A stretch of DNA of 64,000 bases from Klebsiella quasivariicola (GCF_002269255.1 NZ_CP022823.1:1488001-1552000); one strand, 5' to 3'. Numbered from the stretch's first letter, positions 40,652 through 50,205 are shown. The notes: generated by a model from the sequence alone, not told the origin. Program-made: numbers and translations.

Positions 40652-41523
40652 TAACGTCTCTTCGAATGGGCTTTCTGGTTATCGAACCAGTGGAAATAGC
40701 TGATAATGCCGTTGGCAATGGCGGTGGCGATTTTCTGCCGGAAGGCGGTGGTACCGAGCAGTTTCTCCTCGTTCGGGTTGGTAATAAACGAGGTTTCCAC
40801 CAGCACGGATGGAATGGAAGGCGACTTCAGTACCACGAACGCCGCCTGTTCAGTATTGCGGCTGTGCAGCTTATGCACCGGCTTAATCTTTTTCAGGATA
40901 TGCGAGCCCAGCGTCAGGCTGTTTTTAATGGTGTCAGTCTGCACCAGATCGAACAGCACCTGCTGCAGCAGATGATCTTTATCCGTCGCTTTCTTACCGG
41001 CAACTTCATCGGCGCGGTTTTCGCGATCGGAGAGGTATTTTGCCATGGCGCTACTGGCGCCGCGGTTTGACAGGGCGAACACCGAGGCGCCGGCAGCGCT
41101 CGGGTTAGTGAAGCCATCGGCGTGGATCGACATAAACAGATCGGCGCCGTGCTGATGGGCGATCTCCACCCGGTCATAAAGCGGAATAAAAGTATCGCCG
41201 GTGCGGGTCAGGCGAGCGTCGATGCCGTTGCTGCGCAGAATGCTGCGCACGTTTTTAGCGATCGCCAGCACCACATGCTTCTCTTTCGACCCGTTATGGC
41301 CGATAGCCCCGGTGTCGATACCGCCGTGGCCCGGGTCCAGCATCACAATGCGGCGGCCACCGGCCTTTTTGGCGGCGGGCTTGCTGTGTCCATTCGATGT
41401 TTTCAGTGGCTGTTCTTTTGCGCTGACCTGCGCGGCGACGCCACTCAGCGTCATCGCAGCCAGCCCGGCTTTCAGCACCTGACGGCGCGAAGCAAGTATT
41501 TTTAAGGGTTTAAAAGTGCTCAT
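40651..41523 (-). CDS. amiA: N-acetylmuramoyl-L-alanine amidase AmiA
   Basis: 290 aa. Periplasmic zinc amidase that splits septal peptidoglycan between daughter cells. A twin-arginine signal peptide is visible (ASRRQVLKAGLAAMTLSGVA, residues 11-30). The zinc-binding motif starts at DPGHGGIDTGAIG (H66), with MSIHADGF further on. It is the first gene of the amiA-hemF unit. Confidence 0.96.
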   Translation of the reverse strand: MSTFKPLKILASRRQVLKAGLAAMTLSGVAAQVSAKEQPLKTSNGHSKPAAKKAGGRRIVMLDPGHGGIDTGAIGHNGSKEKHVVLAIAKNVRSILRSNGIDARLTRTGDTFIPLYDRVEIAHQHGADLFMSIHADGFTNPSAAGASVFALSNRGASSAMAKYLSDRENRADEVAGKKATDKDHLLQQVLFDLVQTDTIKNSLTLGSHILKKIKPVHKLHSRNTEQAAFVVLKSPSIPSVLVETSFITNPNEEKLLGTTAFRQKIATAIANGIISYFHWFDNQKAHSKRR

Positions 41524-41734
41524 TCGGCCTGAATTGTAAACAAGTGATGTCCAATGTTATATCGTATCGCGTTTGCCGTTACGACCATTCAAAATAAGAA
41601 TTGTTTTACTTTTCATTTCAATACATGACAAAGTCATATTATGCCATTTTTTGCCGCTGATTTCGCCTGATATTGGCTATCAGTTATATTCGCGCCATAA
41701 TCACTGTTTTTAACCGTCAATGGTGGGGAATACC

Positions 41735-42160
41735 ATGGAGATTCGCGTTTTTCGCCAGCAGGATTTTGAAGAGGTTGTGACGCTGTGGGAGCGCTGCGAT
41801 CTGCTGCGCCCGTGGAACGATCCGGAGATGGATATTGAGCGTAAGCTGAATCATGACGTTAGCCTGTTTCTGGTGGCGGAAGTGAACGGTGAAGTCGTTG
41901 GTACGGTGATGGGCGGTTATGATGGTCATCGCGGCTCCGCATATTATCTGGGCGTCCATCCGGAATATCGTGGCCGGGGCATCGCAAACGCGCTGCTCAA
42001 TCGTCTGGAGAAAAAGCTGATTGCCCGCGGCTGCCCGAAAATCAACATTATGGTCCGTGAAGACAACGACGTGGTGCAGGGAATGTATGAGCGGCTGGGC
42101 TATGAATACGCCGATGTCCTGACCCTGGGCAAGCGCCTGATCGAAGATGAAGAATACTGA
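41735..42160 (+). CDS. ypeA: GNAT acetyltransferase YpeA
   Basis: 141 aa. The acetyl-CoA loop is EYRGRGIANALLNRLEKKL (about 80-98), typical of GNAT enzymes. The protein substrate is not known. Start ATG at 41735 (MEIRVFRQQDF) matches E. coli; five more upstream codons are open. The following gene starts 14 bp inside its end. Upstream 41524-41734 is the divergent amiA/ypeA promoter region. Confidence 0.93.
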   Translation: MEIRVFRQQDFEEVVTLWERCDLLRPWNDPEMDIERKLNHDVSLFLVAEVNGEVVGTVMGGYDGHRGSAYYLGVHPEYRGRGIANALLNRLEKKLIARGCPKINIMVREDNDVVQGMYERLGYEYADVLTLGKRLIEDEEY

Positions 42161-42596
42161 GTTTATCCCCGCCGATTTTGATGCCCATGGCCGTCTGCGC
42201 CTGCCGTTTCTTTTTTGGTGCGTGCTGTTGTTGCAGGCCCGCACGTGGGTGCTGTTTTTAATGGCCGGAGCCTCACGCCAGCAGGGCGACGCGATTCTTA
42301 ATCTGTTCTATCCCGATCACGACCGCTTCTGGCTCGGTTTACTGCCCGGCGTGCCGGCGGTACTGGCCTTTCTGCTTAGCGGCTATCGTCAGCGCCTGCC
42401 GCGCCTGTGGTCGGCGATGCGCTGGCTGCTGGTGCTCTCGCAGTTGCTGCTGTTGCTGTGGCAGCCGATGCTATGGCTTAGCGGTGAATCCCCCTCTTCA
42501 TTAACCATCGGGCTGCTGGCGGCGGATGGCTATGCCCTGTGGTGGCTGCTAACCAGCCGTCGCCTGGGAGCCTGTTTTCGCCAGACCACCTTTTAA
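42147..42596 (+). CDS. yfeZ: Inner membrane protein YfeZ (DUF2919)
   Basis: 149 aa with four predicted membrane segments, e.g. FFWCVLLLQARTWVLFLM and LLVLSQLLLLLWQPMLWL. Function unknown. It overlaps ypeA by 14 bp, so it is translated from the same message. Confidence 0.9.
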   Translation: MKNTEFIPADFDAHGRLRLPFLFWCVLLLQARTWVLFLMAGASRQQGDAILNLFYPDHDRFWLGLLPGVPAVLAFLLSGYRQRLPRLWSAMRWLLVLSQLLLLLWQPMLWLSGESPSSLTIGLLAADGYALWWLLTSRRLGACFRQTTF

Positions 42597-42657
42597 TGGC
42601 ACTTTTTGCCGATCGCGAACTCCAACATGCGTTGAATGACTCAGAAAGGATTGTGAT

Positions 42658-43233
42658 ATGAAATCGCTACGTGTAATGCTCTGCGCGCTTCCGCTGGCAC
42701 TGACCGGCTGCTCCACGATGAGCGCGGTCAACTGGTCGGCGGCCTATCCGTGGAACTGGTTTGGCGCTTCCACCGAGGTGACCGAGCAGGGCGTGGGTAA
42801 ACTGACGGCTTCCACGCCGCTCAATGAACAGGCCATTAGCGATGCGCTGGGCAGCGACTACCGTTTGCGCAGCGGGATGAAGACCGATAAGGGCAATATC
42901 GTCCACTACTTTGAAGCGCTGAAAGACAACAGCGTGGCGCTGACCATCAATGGCGACAACGGTACCATCAGCCGGATTGACGTGCGCGATGTCGAAATCA
43001 AAACCGCCAGCGGCGTGAAAATCGGCACACCGTTTAGCGACCTGTACAGCAAAGCCTTTGGCAACTGCCAGAAAGGCAGCAATGACAACGGCGCGGTCGT
43101 CGAGTGTCAGGCCGAGGGGAGTCAGCATATCAGCTACGCCTTTACCGGCCACTGGAGCGGCCCGGACGAGCTGATGCCCTCCGACGATACCCTGAAAAAC
43201 TGGAAGGTCAGCAAGATTATCTGGCGTCGCTAA
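42658..43233 (+). CDS. yfeY: RpoE-regulated lipoprotein YfeY
   Basis: 191 aa. MKSLRVMLCALPLALTGCST is a signal peptide with lipobox LTGC. It is an envelope lipoprotein of the sigma-E regulon in E. coli; no catalytic motif. AAAGGATTG precedes the start. It lies 61 bp after yfeZ. Confidence 0.92.
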   Translation: MKSLRVMLCALPLALTGCSTMSAVNWSAAYPWNWFGASTEVTEQGVGKLTASTPLNEQAISDALGSDYRLRSGMKTDKGNIVHYFEALKDNSVALTINGDNGTISRIDVRDVEIKTASGVKIGTPFSDLYSKAFGNCQKGSNDNGAVVECQAEGSQHISYAFTGHWSGPDELMPSDDTLKNWKVSKIIWRR

Positions 43234-43327
43234 ATTGATCTGAAGAGACACGACAGCTCTGAAAAACAGTTACAATAGCGCGTTAGCAACGCGACAGCGT
43301 TGTGGTTGCATCATTTCAGGAGGAGCG

Positions 43328-44227
43328 ATGTCTCAGGTTCAGAGCGGCATTTTGCCGGAACATTGCCGCGCGGCGATTTGGATTGAAGCCAATGTTAAAG
43401 GGGACGTTAACGCCCTGCGCGAAGCGAGCAAAAAATTTATCGATACCCTTGCCACCTTCCAGGCTAAATTCCCCGACGCCAAACTCGGCGCGGTGGTGGC
43501 GTTCGGCAATAGCGTCTGGCGTCAGCTGAGCGGCGGCGTAGGGGCAGAGGAGTTAAAAGATTTTCCGGTCTATGGCAAAGGGCTGGCGCCGTCCACCCAG
43601 TATGACCTGCTGATTCATATTTTATCCGCCCGTCATGAAGTTAACTTCTCGGTGGCGCAGGCCGCGATGGCCGCCTTTGGCGACGCTATCGACGTGAAAG
43701 AAGAGATCCACGGTTTCCGTTGGGTGGAAGAGCGTGATCTCAGCGGCTTCGTCGACGGCACCGAAAACCCGGCGGGGGAAGAAACCCGCCGCGAAGTGGC
43801 AGTCATTAAAGACGGTGTGGACGCGGGCGGCAGCTACGTGTTCGTCCAGCGCTGGGAGCATAATCTCAAACAGCTGAACCGCATGAGCGTACCGGATCAG
43901 GAGATGATGATCGGCCGTACCAAAGAAGCCAACGAAGAGATCGATGGTGATGCACGTCCTGAGACCTCGCATCTGTCGCGCGTTGACCTCAAGGAAGACG
44001 GTAAAGGGCTGAAAATTGTCCGCCAGAGCCTGCCGTATGGCACCGCCAGCGGCACCCATGGCCTCTATTTCTGCGCTTACTGCGCGCGCCTGTATAACAT
44101 CGAGCAGCAGCTGCTGAGCATGTTTGGCGATACCGACGGCAAACGCGACGCGATGCTGCGATTCACTAAACCGGTGACCGGCGGCTATTACTTCGCACCA
44201 TCGCTGGAGCGTATTCAGGCGCTGTAA
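43328..44227 (+). CDS. yfeX: Dye-decolourising haem peroxidase YfeX
   Basis: 299 aa. The DyP motif GFVDGTENP holds catalytic D143; the proximal haem ligand is H215 in ETSHLSR. It is a cytoplasmic porphyrinogen/haem peroxidase of unclear natural role (oxidation of porphyrinogens or iron release were both proposed for E. coli). AGGAGGAG precedes the ATG at 43328. Confidence 0.95.
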   Translation: MSQVQSGILPEHCRAAIWIEANVKGDVNALREASKKFIDTLATFQAKFPDAKLGAVVAFGNSVWRQLSGGVGAEELKDFPVYGKGLAPSTQYDLLIHILSARHEVNFSVAQAAMAAFGDAIDVKEEIHGFRWVEERDLSGFVDGTENPAGEETRREVAVIKDGVDAGGSYVFVQRWEHNLKQLNRMSVPDQEMMIGRTKEANEEIDGDARPETSHLSRVDLKEDGKGLKIVRQSLPYGTASGTHGLYFCAYCARLYNIEQQLLSMFGDTDGKRDAMLRFTKPVTGGYYFAPSLERIQAL

Positions 44228-44234
44228 TTTTTTC

Positions 44235-44415
44235 CCCTCACCCTAACCCTCTCCCCAAGGGGGAGAGGGAACCGTTCGGTACGGTTGGCAAGCCCCAGTA
44301 CGGACCGCCTTTCACCCTCTCCCTCAGGGAGAGGAGACGGTACGGTGCGGCTATGGAATCTGCGTGCGGACTCTCTTTCTCCCTCTCCCTCAGGGAGAGG
44401 GGCGGGGTGAGGGTA
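44235..44415. repeat. Composite palindromic intergenic repeat (BIME-like)
   Basis: Three hairpins of the form CCCTCTCCC/GGGAGAGGG (44247-44269, 44316-44334, 44381-44401), enclosed by outer inverted CCTCACCC/GGGTGAGG. The array follows yfeX and runs into the end of the DUF559 frame. It is typical of dispersed enterobacterial palindromic elements; it may also end yfeX transcription. Confidence 0.75.
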
Positions 44416-44752
44416 TCGGCGACTCAAGCGCTTCAAGTATTCTCTCCATCACCGCATCCTCATACTCTTCAAACTCATTATTCCAGAAGCGTAAAACCCG
44501 CCATCCCTGGCTCTGTAGCCAGCGGGTGCGGCGAACATCGTAGGCACGCCTCTCATCGTGTTGGCCGCCGTCCAGTTCAATCGCCAGCCGTATTGCGCAG
44601 CAGGCAAAATCGAGAATATAGGGACCCACGGGATGCTGGCGGCGAAATTTATAGCAAGCAAAACGGCGGTTGCGCAGTAAGTACCATAGCCGACGTTCTG
44701 CTGGCGTTAAGCTACGTCTGAGCTGATGAGCAAAAATCTATGTGTTTTTCAT
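44390..44752 (-). pseudogene. DUF559 nuclease-fold gene with amber codon 5
   Basis: Read from ATG at 44752 the frame gives MKNT, then TAG (44738-44740), then continues without stop for about 115 codons: IFAHQLRRSLTPAERRLWYL, AIELDGGQHDERRAYDVRRT, GWRVLRFWNNEF. That is the complete DUF559 domain, related to Vsr and other PD-(D/E)xK nucleases. The C-terminus runs into the palindromic repeat. Unless a start after the stop or amber suppression is used, the gene is broken. A sequencing error is the main alternative. Confidence 0.8.
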
Positions 44753-44952
44753 ATAAACACAGTGCACGCCTGGCTGCCGTTTGTCACAATGACACGTCTA
44801 ATCTGCGAGCCGCTTTCAGCAAAGCTTTGCCAGTTGCTTATTCTCTTTTCGACTTCCAAATCGCCAAACGGTATATAAAACCGTTACTCCTTTCGTACCC
44901 GTTATAAATATGATGATCATCAGAAAATGTTCAACGTTGATAAGGGTGCGCA
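44753..44952 (+). promoter_or_regulatory. cysP upstream region
   Basis: A 200-bp AT-rich gap between the broken DUF559 gene and cysP. In E. coli this location holds the CysB-activated cysP promoter. A TATAAA-rich stretch occurs around 44872-44907, but an exact -10/-35 pair and CysB sites are not assigned. Confidence 0.4.
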
Positions 44953-45969
44953 ATGGCCGTTAAATCACTGAAAAAAGGATATCTGGCGCTGGCGGCTTCC
45001 ATGCTGCTGGCCGCGCAGGCGCAGGCGACGGAGCTGCTGAACAGCTCCTATGATGTCTCCCGCGAGCTGTTTGCCGCCCTTAACCCGCCTTTTGAGCAGC
45101 AGTGGGCGAAGGACAATGGCGGGGACACGCTGACGATTAAGCAGTCGCATGCCGGTTCATCCAAGCAGGCGCTGGCTATTTTGCAGGGTCTGAAGGCGGA
45201 CGTGGTCACCTACAACCAGGTGACGGACGTGCAGATCCTGCATGACAAAGGCAACCTGATCCCGGCCGACTGGCAAAGCCGCCTGCCGAACAACAGCTCA
45301 CCGTTCTATTCGACGATGGGTTTCCTGGTGCGCAAAGGCAACCCGAAAAATATTCATGACTGGAACGATCTGGTTCGCTCTGACGTCAAGCTGATTTTCC
45401 CGAACCCGAAAACCTCGGGTAACGCCCGATACACCTACCTGGCGGCATGGGGCGCGGCGGATAAAGCCGACGGCGGCGATAAAGCCAAAACCGAACAGTT
45501 TATGACCCAGTTTCTGAAGAACGTCGAAGTCTTTGATACCGGCGGACGCGGGGCGACCACCACTTTTGCTGAACGCGGCCTGGGCGATGTGCTGATTAGC
45601 TTCGAATCGGAAGTGAACAATATTCGTAAGCAGTATGAGGCGCAGGGATTTGAAGTGGTGATCCCGAAAACCAACATTCTGGCGGAGTTCCCGGTGGCAT
45701 GGGTGGATAAAAACGTCAAAGCCAATGGCACCGAAAAGGCGGCGAAAGCCTACCTGAACTGGCTCTACAGCCCGCAGGCGCAAACCATCATTACCGACTA
45801 CTACTACCGGGTAAACAACCCGAAAGTCATGGACGCGCTGAAGGATAAATTCCCGCAGACCGAACTGTTCCGCGTGGAGGACAAGTTTGGCGCCTGGCCT
45901 GAGGTGATGAAAACCCACTTCGCCAGCGGCGGCGAACTGGACAAACTGCTGGCGGCGGGGCGTAAGTAA
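44953..45969 (+). CDS. cysP: Thiosulfate/sulfate-binding protein CysP
   Basis: 338 aa with a signal peptide (AVKSLKKGYLALAASMLLAA, cut after AQAQA). Periplasmic receptor delivering thiosulfate or sulfate to the CysTWA importer. The fold's ligand region includes KQSHAGSSKQALAILQGLKA. First gene of cysPTWA; its stop overlaps cysT by one base. Confidence 0.96.
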   Translation: MAVKSLKKGYLALAASMLLAAQAQATELLNSSYDVSRELFAALNPPFEQQWAKDNGGDTLTIKQSHAGSSKQALAILQGLKADVVTYNQVTDVQILHDKGNLIPADWQSRLPNNSSPFYSTMGFLVRKGNPKNIHDWNDLVRSDVKLIFPNPKTSGNARYTYLAAWGAADKADGGDKAKTEQFMTQFLKNVEVFDTGGRGATTTFAERGLGDVLISFESEVNNIRKQYEAQGFEVVIPKTNILAEFPVAWVDKNVKANGTEKAAKAYLNWLYSPQAQTIITDYYYRVNNPKVMDALKDKFPQTELFRVEDKFGAWPEVMKTHFASGGELDKLLAAGRK

Positions 45970-46802
45970 TGTTTGCTGTGTCGTCTAAGCGCGTGCTGCC
46001 GGGCTTTACCCTGAGCCTCGGCACCAGCCTGCTGTTTGTCTGTCTGATTTTGTTGTTACCGCTCAGCGCGCTGGTAATGCAGCTGGCGCAGATGAGCTGG
46101 GCGCAGTACTGGGATGTGATCAGCAACCCGCAGGTGGTCGCGGCCTATAAGGTGACGCTGCTGTCGGCATTCGTGGCCTCGATATTTAATGGCGTATTCG
46201 GTCTGCTGATGGCGTGGATCCTGACCCGCTATCGTTTTCCGGGCCGCACGCTGCTCGATGCTTTAATGGATCTGCCGTTTGCGCTGCCCACCGCGGTGGC
46301 GGGCCTGACCCTGGCCTCGTTGTTTTCGGTTAATGGTATTTACGGGGAATGGCTGGCGAAGTTCGATATTAAAGTCACCTATACCTGGCTCGGCATCGCC
46401 GTGGCGATGGCCTTTACCAGCATCCCGTTTGTGGTACGTACCGTGCAGCCGGTGCTGGAGGAGTTAGGGCCCGAGTATGAGGAAGCGGCGGAAACGCTGG
46501 GCGCGACGCGCTGGCAAAGCTTCCGCAAGGTCGTACTGCCGGAGCTGTCGCCGGCGCTGCTGGCGGGTATTGCCCTGTCGTTTACCCGCAGTCTCGGCGA
46601 GTTTGGCGCGGTGATTTTTATCGCCGGCAACATCGCGTGGAAGACCGAGGTGACCTCGCTGATGATCTTTATTCGTCTGCAGGAGTTTGACTATCCGGCC
46701 GCGAGCGCGATCGCCTCGGTGATCCTTGCTGCTTCACTGCTGCTGCTGTTTTCCATCAATACCCTGCAGAGTCGCTTTGGTCGACGGGTGGTAGGTCACT
46801 AA
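45969..46802 (+). CDS. cysT: Sulfate/thiosulfate ABC permease CysT (CysU)
   Basis: 277 aa, six membrane segments. The ABC-permease coupling motif EEAAETLGATRWQSFRKVVL (EAA loop, about 173-192) contacts CysA. Pairs with CysW to form the channel. Confidence 0.96.
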   Translation: MFAVSSKRVLPGFTLSLGTSLLFVCLILLLPLSALVMQLAQMSWAQYWDVISNPQVVAAYKVTLLSAFVASIFNGVFGLLMAWILTRYRFPGRTLLDALMDLPFALPTAVAGLTLASLFSVNGIYGEWLAKFDIKVTYTWLGIAVAMAFTSIPFVVRTVQPVLEELGPEYEEAAETLGATRWQSFRKVVLPELSPALLAGIALSFTRSLGEFGAVIFIAGNIAWKTEVTSLMIFIRLQEFDYPAASAIASVILAASLLLLFSINTLQSRFGRRVVGH

Positions 46803-47677
46803 TGGCGGAAGTTACTCAATTGAAACGCTACGACGCGCCCCGCATTAACTGGGGTAAATGGTTTCTGATTGGCGTCGGGATGCTGGTCTCTGCCTTCATC
46901 CTCGTGGTGCCGATGGTCTATATCTTTGTCCAGGCTTTCAGCAAAGGATTGATGCCGGTGCTGGAAAACCTGGCCAACCCGGACATGCTGCATGCTATCT
47001 GGCTGACGGTAATGATTGCCTTGATTACCGTCCCGGTGAACCTGGTGTTCGGTACGTTGCTGGCCTGGCTGGTGACACGTTTTACCTTTCCGGGGCGCCA
47101 GCTGCTGCTGACGTTACTGGATATCCCGTTCGCCGTCTCGCCTGTGGTGGCCGGCCTGGTGTATCTGCTGTTTTACGGCTCTAACGGTCCGCTGGGCGGC
47201 TGGCTTGACGCGCATAATCTGCAAATCATGTTCGCCTGGCCAGGCATGGTGCTGGCGACCATCTTTGTTACCTGTCCGTTTGTGGTGCGTGAGCTGGTGC
47301 CGGTGATGATGAGTCAGGGCAGTCATGAAGATGAGGCCGCGGTGCTGCTGGGCGCGTCCGGTTGGCAGATGTTCCGCCGGGTGACGTTGCCCAATATTCG
47401 CTGGGCGCTGCTGTACGGCGTGGTGCTGACCAACGCCCGCGCCATCGGCGAATTTGGCGCGGTGTCGGTGGTTTCCGGCTCGATCCGCGGCGAAACGCTG
47501 TCGCTGCCGCTGCAAATTGAACTACTGGAGCAGGATTACAACACCGTCGGCTCGTTTACCGCCGCCGCCCTGCTGACGTTAATGGCTATTCTGACCCTGT
47601 TTTTAAAGAGTATGTTGCAATGGCGTCTGGCCAATCAGAAAGAACGCGCGCAACAGGAGGGAAATCATGAGCATTGA
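46802..47677 (+). CDS. cysW: Sulfate/thiosulfate ABC permease CysW
   Basis: 291 aa, six membrane segments; the EAA loop reads EDEAAVLLGASGWQMFRRVT. It forms the second channel half. It overlaps cysT by one base and cysA by 11 bp, consistent with coupled translation. Confidence 0.96.
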   Translation: MAEVTQLKRYDAPRINWGKWFLIGVGMLVSAFILVVPMVYIFVQAFSKGLMPVLENLANPDMLHAIWLTVMIALITVPVNLVFGTLLAWLVTRFTFPGRQLLLTLLDIPFAVSPVVAGLVYLLFYGSNGPLGGWLDAHNLQIMFAWPGMVLATIFVTCPFVVRELVPVMMSQGSHEDEAAVLLGASGWQMFRRVTLPNIRWALLYGVVLTNARAIGEFGAVSVVSGSIRGETLSLPLQIELLEQDYNTVGSFTAAALLTLMAILTLFLKSMLQWRLANQKERAQQEGNHEH

Positions 47678-48761
47678 GATTGCCAATATTAAGAAATCGT
47701 TTGGTCGCACCCAGGTGCTTAATGATATCTCGCTGGATATCCCTTCCGGACAAATGGTTGCGCTGCTGGGGCCCTCGGGCTCCGGAAAAACCACCCTGCT
47801 GCGAATTATCGCCGGTCTGGAGCATCAGACCAGCGGTCATATCCGCTTCCACGGTACCGACGTCAGTCGGATGCACGCTCGCGACCGTAAAGTGGGCTTC
47901 GTTTTCCAGCACTATGCGCTGTTCCGCCATATGACGGTGTTCGATAACATCGCCTTTGGCCTGACTGTGCTGCCGCGCCGCGAACGCCCCAATGCGGCGG
48001 CGATTAAAGCCAAGGTGACCAAACTGCTGGAGATGGTGCAGCTGGCCCATCTGGCGGATCGCTATCCGGCGCAGCTGTCCGGAGGCCAGAAGCAGCGCGT
48101 GGCGCTGGCGCGCGCCCTGGCGGTGGAGCCGCAAATTTTGCTGCTGGATGAACCTTTCGGTGCGCTGGATGCGCAGGTGCGTAAAGAGCTGCGCCGCTGG
48201 CTGCGTCAGCTGCATGAAGAGCTGAAATTCACCAGCGTGTTCGTCACCCACGATCAGGAAGAGGCGATGGAAGTTGCCGACCGGGTGGTGGTCATGAGCC
48301 AGGGCAACATCGAACAGGCCGATGCCCCGGAGCGCGTATGGCGTGAGCCGTCTACCCGTTTCGTGCTGGAGTTTATGGGGGAAGTGAACCGCCTGCAGGG
48401 GGTCATCCGCGGTGGACAGTTCCACGTCGGCGCCCACCGCTGGCCGTTAGGCTATACCCCGGCATACCAGGGGCCAGTGGACCTGTTCCTGCGCCCATGG
48501 GAAGTGGACATCAGCCGGCGGACCAGCCTGGATTCGCCGCTGCCGGTGCAGGTCCTGGAGGCCAGCCCGAAAGGGCACTACACCCAATTAGTCGTCCAGC
48601 CTCTGGGGTGGTATGACGAACCGCTGAGCGTGGTGTTAACGGGCGATGAGGCGCCGTCCCGCGGCGAACGGCTGTTCGTCGGGCTGCAAAACGCGCGTTT
48701 GTACAACGGTACCGAGCGTATCGAGCCGCGCGGCGAGCTTGCTCTGGCGGAGTCGGCCTGA
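47667..48761 (+). CDS. cysA: Sulfate/thiosulfate import ATPase CysA
   Basis: 364 aa. Walker A GPSGSGKTT (35-43), signature LSGGQ (137-141), Walker B LLLDEPFGALD (158-168) and H-loop H195. The C-terminal regulatory domain (about 235-350) is of the TOBE type. Powers uptake through CysTW. Confidence 0.97.
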   Translation: MSIEIANIKKSFGRTQVLNDISLDIPSGQMVALLGPSGSGKTTLLRIIAGLEHQTSGHIRFHGTDVSRMHARDRKVGFVFQHYALFRHMTVFDNIAFGLTVLPRRERPNAAAIKAKVTKLLEMVQLAHLADRYPAQLSGGQKQRVALARALAVEPQILLLDEPFGALDAQVRKELRRWLRQLHEELKFTSVFVTHDQEEAMEVADRVVVMSQGNIEQADAPERVWREPSTRFVLEFMGEVNRLQGVIRGGQFHVGAHRWPLGYTPAYQGPVDLFLRPWEVDISRRTSLDSPLPVQVLEASPKGHYTQLVVQPLGWYDEPLSVVLTGDEAPSRGERLFVGLQNARLYNGTERIEPRGELALAESA

Positions 48762-48783
48762 TAGCTTAAATCCATGTGCTTTT

Positions 48784-48866
48784 GCCGGGTGAGGCTCTGC
48801 TTACCCGGTCTGGAATTATCACGCGTCTGCCAGGCCGGGTAAGCGAAGCGCCGCCCGGCTTTTTTA
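48784..48866. repeat. Two REP-type hairpins between cysA and cysM
   Basis: CCGGGT/ACCCGG at 48785-48809 and GCCGGG/CCCGGC at 48834-48859, followed by TTTTTT. The second has the sequence and shape of enterobacterial REP elements and, with its T-run, may act as the cysA terminator. Confidence 0.65.
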
Positions 48867-48879
48867 TTGAGTAAAAATC

Positions 48880-49791
48880 GTGAATACACTCGAACAAACC
48901 ATCGGCAATACCCCTCTGGTCAAACTTCAGCGTCTGGGACCGGACAACGGCAGCGAAGTCTGGGTCAAACTCGAAGGCAATAATCCGGCCGGCTCGGTGA
49001 AAGATCGCGCCGCGCTGTCGATGATCGTCGAAGCGGAAAAACGGGGTGAAATCCAGCCTGGCGACGTACTGATCGAAGCGACCAGCGGCAACACCGGCAT
49101 TGCGCTGGCGATGATCGCTGCGTTGAAAGGTTATCGCATGAAGCTGCTGATGCCCGACAACATGAGTCAGGAGCGTCGGGCCGCCATGCGCGCCTACGGC
49201 GCCGAGCTTATCCTGGTGACCAAAGAGCAGGGAATGGAGGGGGCTCGCGACCTGGCGCTGGAGATGGCCCAGCGCGGAGAAGGCAAACTGCTCGATCAGT
49301 TTAACAACCCGGATAACCCCTACGCCCACTACACCACTACCGGACCGGAAATCTGGCAGCAGACCGCGGGGCGAATTACCCACTTTGTCTCCAGCATGGG
49401 GACCACCGGCACCATTACCGGGGTATCGCGCTTTTTGCGCGAACAGAGTAAGCCGGTGGCTATTGTCGGCCTGCAGCCGGAAGAGGGCAGCAGTATTCCC
49501 GGGATCCGCCGCTGGCCAGCAGAGTATATGCCGGGCATTTTTAACGCTTCGCTGGTAGATGCGGTGCTGGATATTCATCAGCAGGATGCCGAGAACACCA
49601 TGCGTCAGCTGGCGGTACGGGAAGGGATTTTCTGTGGCGTCAGCTCAGGCGGCGCGGTGGCGGGCGCGTTACGCATTGCCCGCGAAAATCCCGGCGCGGT
49701 GGTGGTGGCGATCGTCTGCGATCGTGGCGATCGCTACCTCTCCACCGGCGTATTCGGCGAGGAACATTTTAGCCAGGGGGCGGGCATTTAA
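48880..49791 (+). CDS. cysM: Cysteine synthase B CysM
   Basis: 303 aa from GTG at 48880. PLP enzyme making cysteine (or S-sulfocysteine from thiosulfate) from O-acetylserine. The PLP lysine is K41 in NPAGSVKDRAA; the substrate loop is TSGNTGIAL. It lies behind the transporter that supplies thiosulfate. Confidence 0.96.
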   Translation: MNTLEQTIGNTPLVKLQRLGPDNGSEVWVKLEGNNPAGSVKDRAALSMIVEAEKRGEIQPGDVLIEATSGNTGIALAMIAALKGYRMKLLMPDNMSQERRAAMRAYGAELILVTKEQGMEGARDLALEMAQRGEGKLLDQFNNPDNPYAHYTTTGPEIWQQTAGRITHFVSSMGTTGTITGVSRFLREQSKPVAIVGLQPEEGSSIPGIRRWPAEYMPGIFNASLVDAVLDIHQQDAENTMRQLAVREGIFCGVSSGGAVAGALRIARENPGAVVVAIVCDRGDRYLSTGVFGEEHFSQGAGI

Positions 49792-50183
49792 TCATCGAGC
49801 AGGTCAGTGCCGTAGGAGTTATCGACAGTGCACAGCCAGCGCTCGTCCTGCTTCTGAAAGACGTAGGTGGCGCGCCGCGTAACCTGGGATATCCCGTCCG
49901 CCGTCGGGATATCCAGCCGGGTTTCCATAATGACCAGCGCATTGCCGCCGCCTTCAATAACCTCCATTTTTCCCTGAGTCACCACCAGTCGGTGCTGGAA
50001 ATAGTCGGCAATGGCGATAAAGGCTTTGCGGATATTCTCTTTCCCTCTGACCACCATGCCCGGTTTGACGACCAGCGCGGCGTCTTCTGCGTAATGGGCC
50101 ATCAGGGTATCGTAATCCTCCTGCGAGATTGCGCGATCGCAGGCTTCAATGACTGCTTTTAACGTGGAGCTGGAGTGAGGCAT
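49788..50183 (-). CDS. SnoaL-like/DUF4440 family protein
   Basis: 131 aa of the NTF2-like fold, e.g. DRAISQEDYDTLMAHYAEDA, VVRGKENIRKAF and TYVFQKQDERWLCTVDNS. Proteins of this group are small cone-shaped enzymes or binders; its substrate is unknown. It converges on and overlaps the end of cysM by four bases. Confidence 0.78.
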   Translation of the reverse strand: MPHSSSTLKAVIEACDRAISQEDYDTLMAHYAEDAALVVKPGMVVRGKENIRKAFIAIADYFQHRLVVTQGKMEVIEGGGNALVIMETRLDIPTADGISQVTRRATYVFQKQDERWLCTVDNSYGTDLLDD

Positions 50184-50205
50184 TGCTGGGACTCCTGTTC
50201 GTGAG

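Noticed and set aside
44235..44415. Possible CRISPR-like array
   Set aside because: Units are palindromic hairpins of unequal spacing without unique spacers of constant length, and no cas gene is near.
44353..44721. Plus-strand frame through the palindromic array and DUF559 gene
   Set aside because: It runs across repeats and opposes a recognised domain; low-complexity start.
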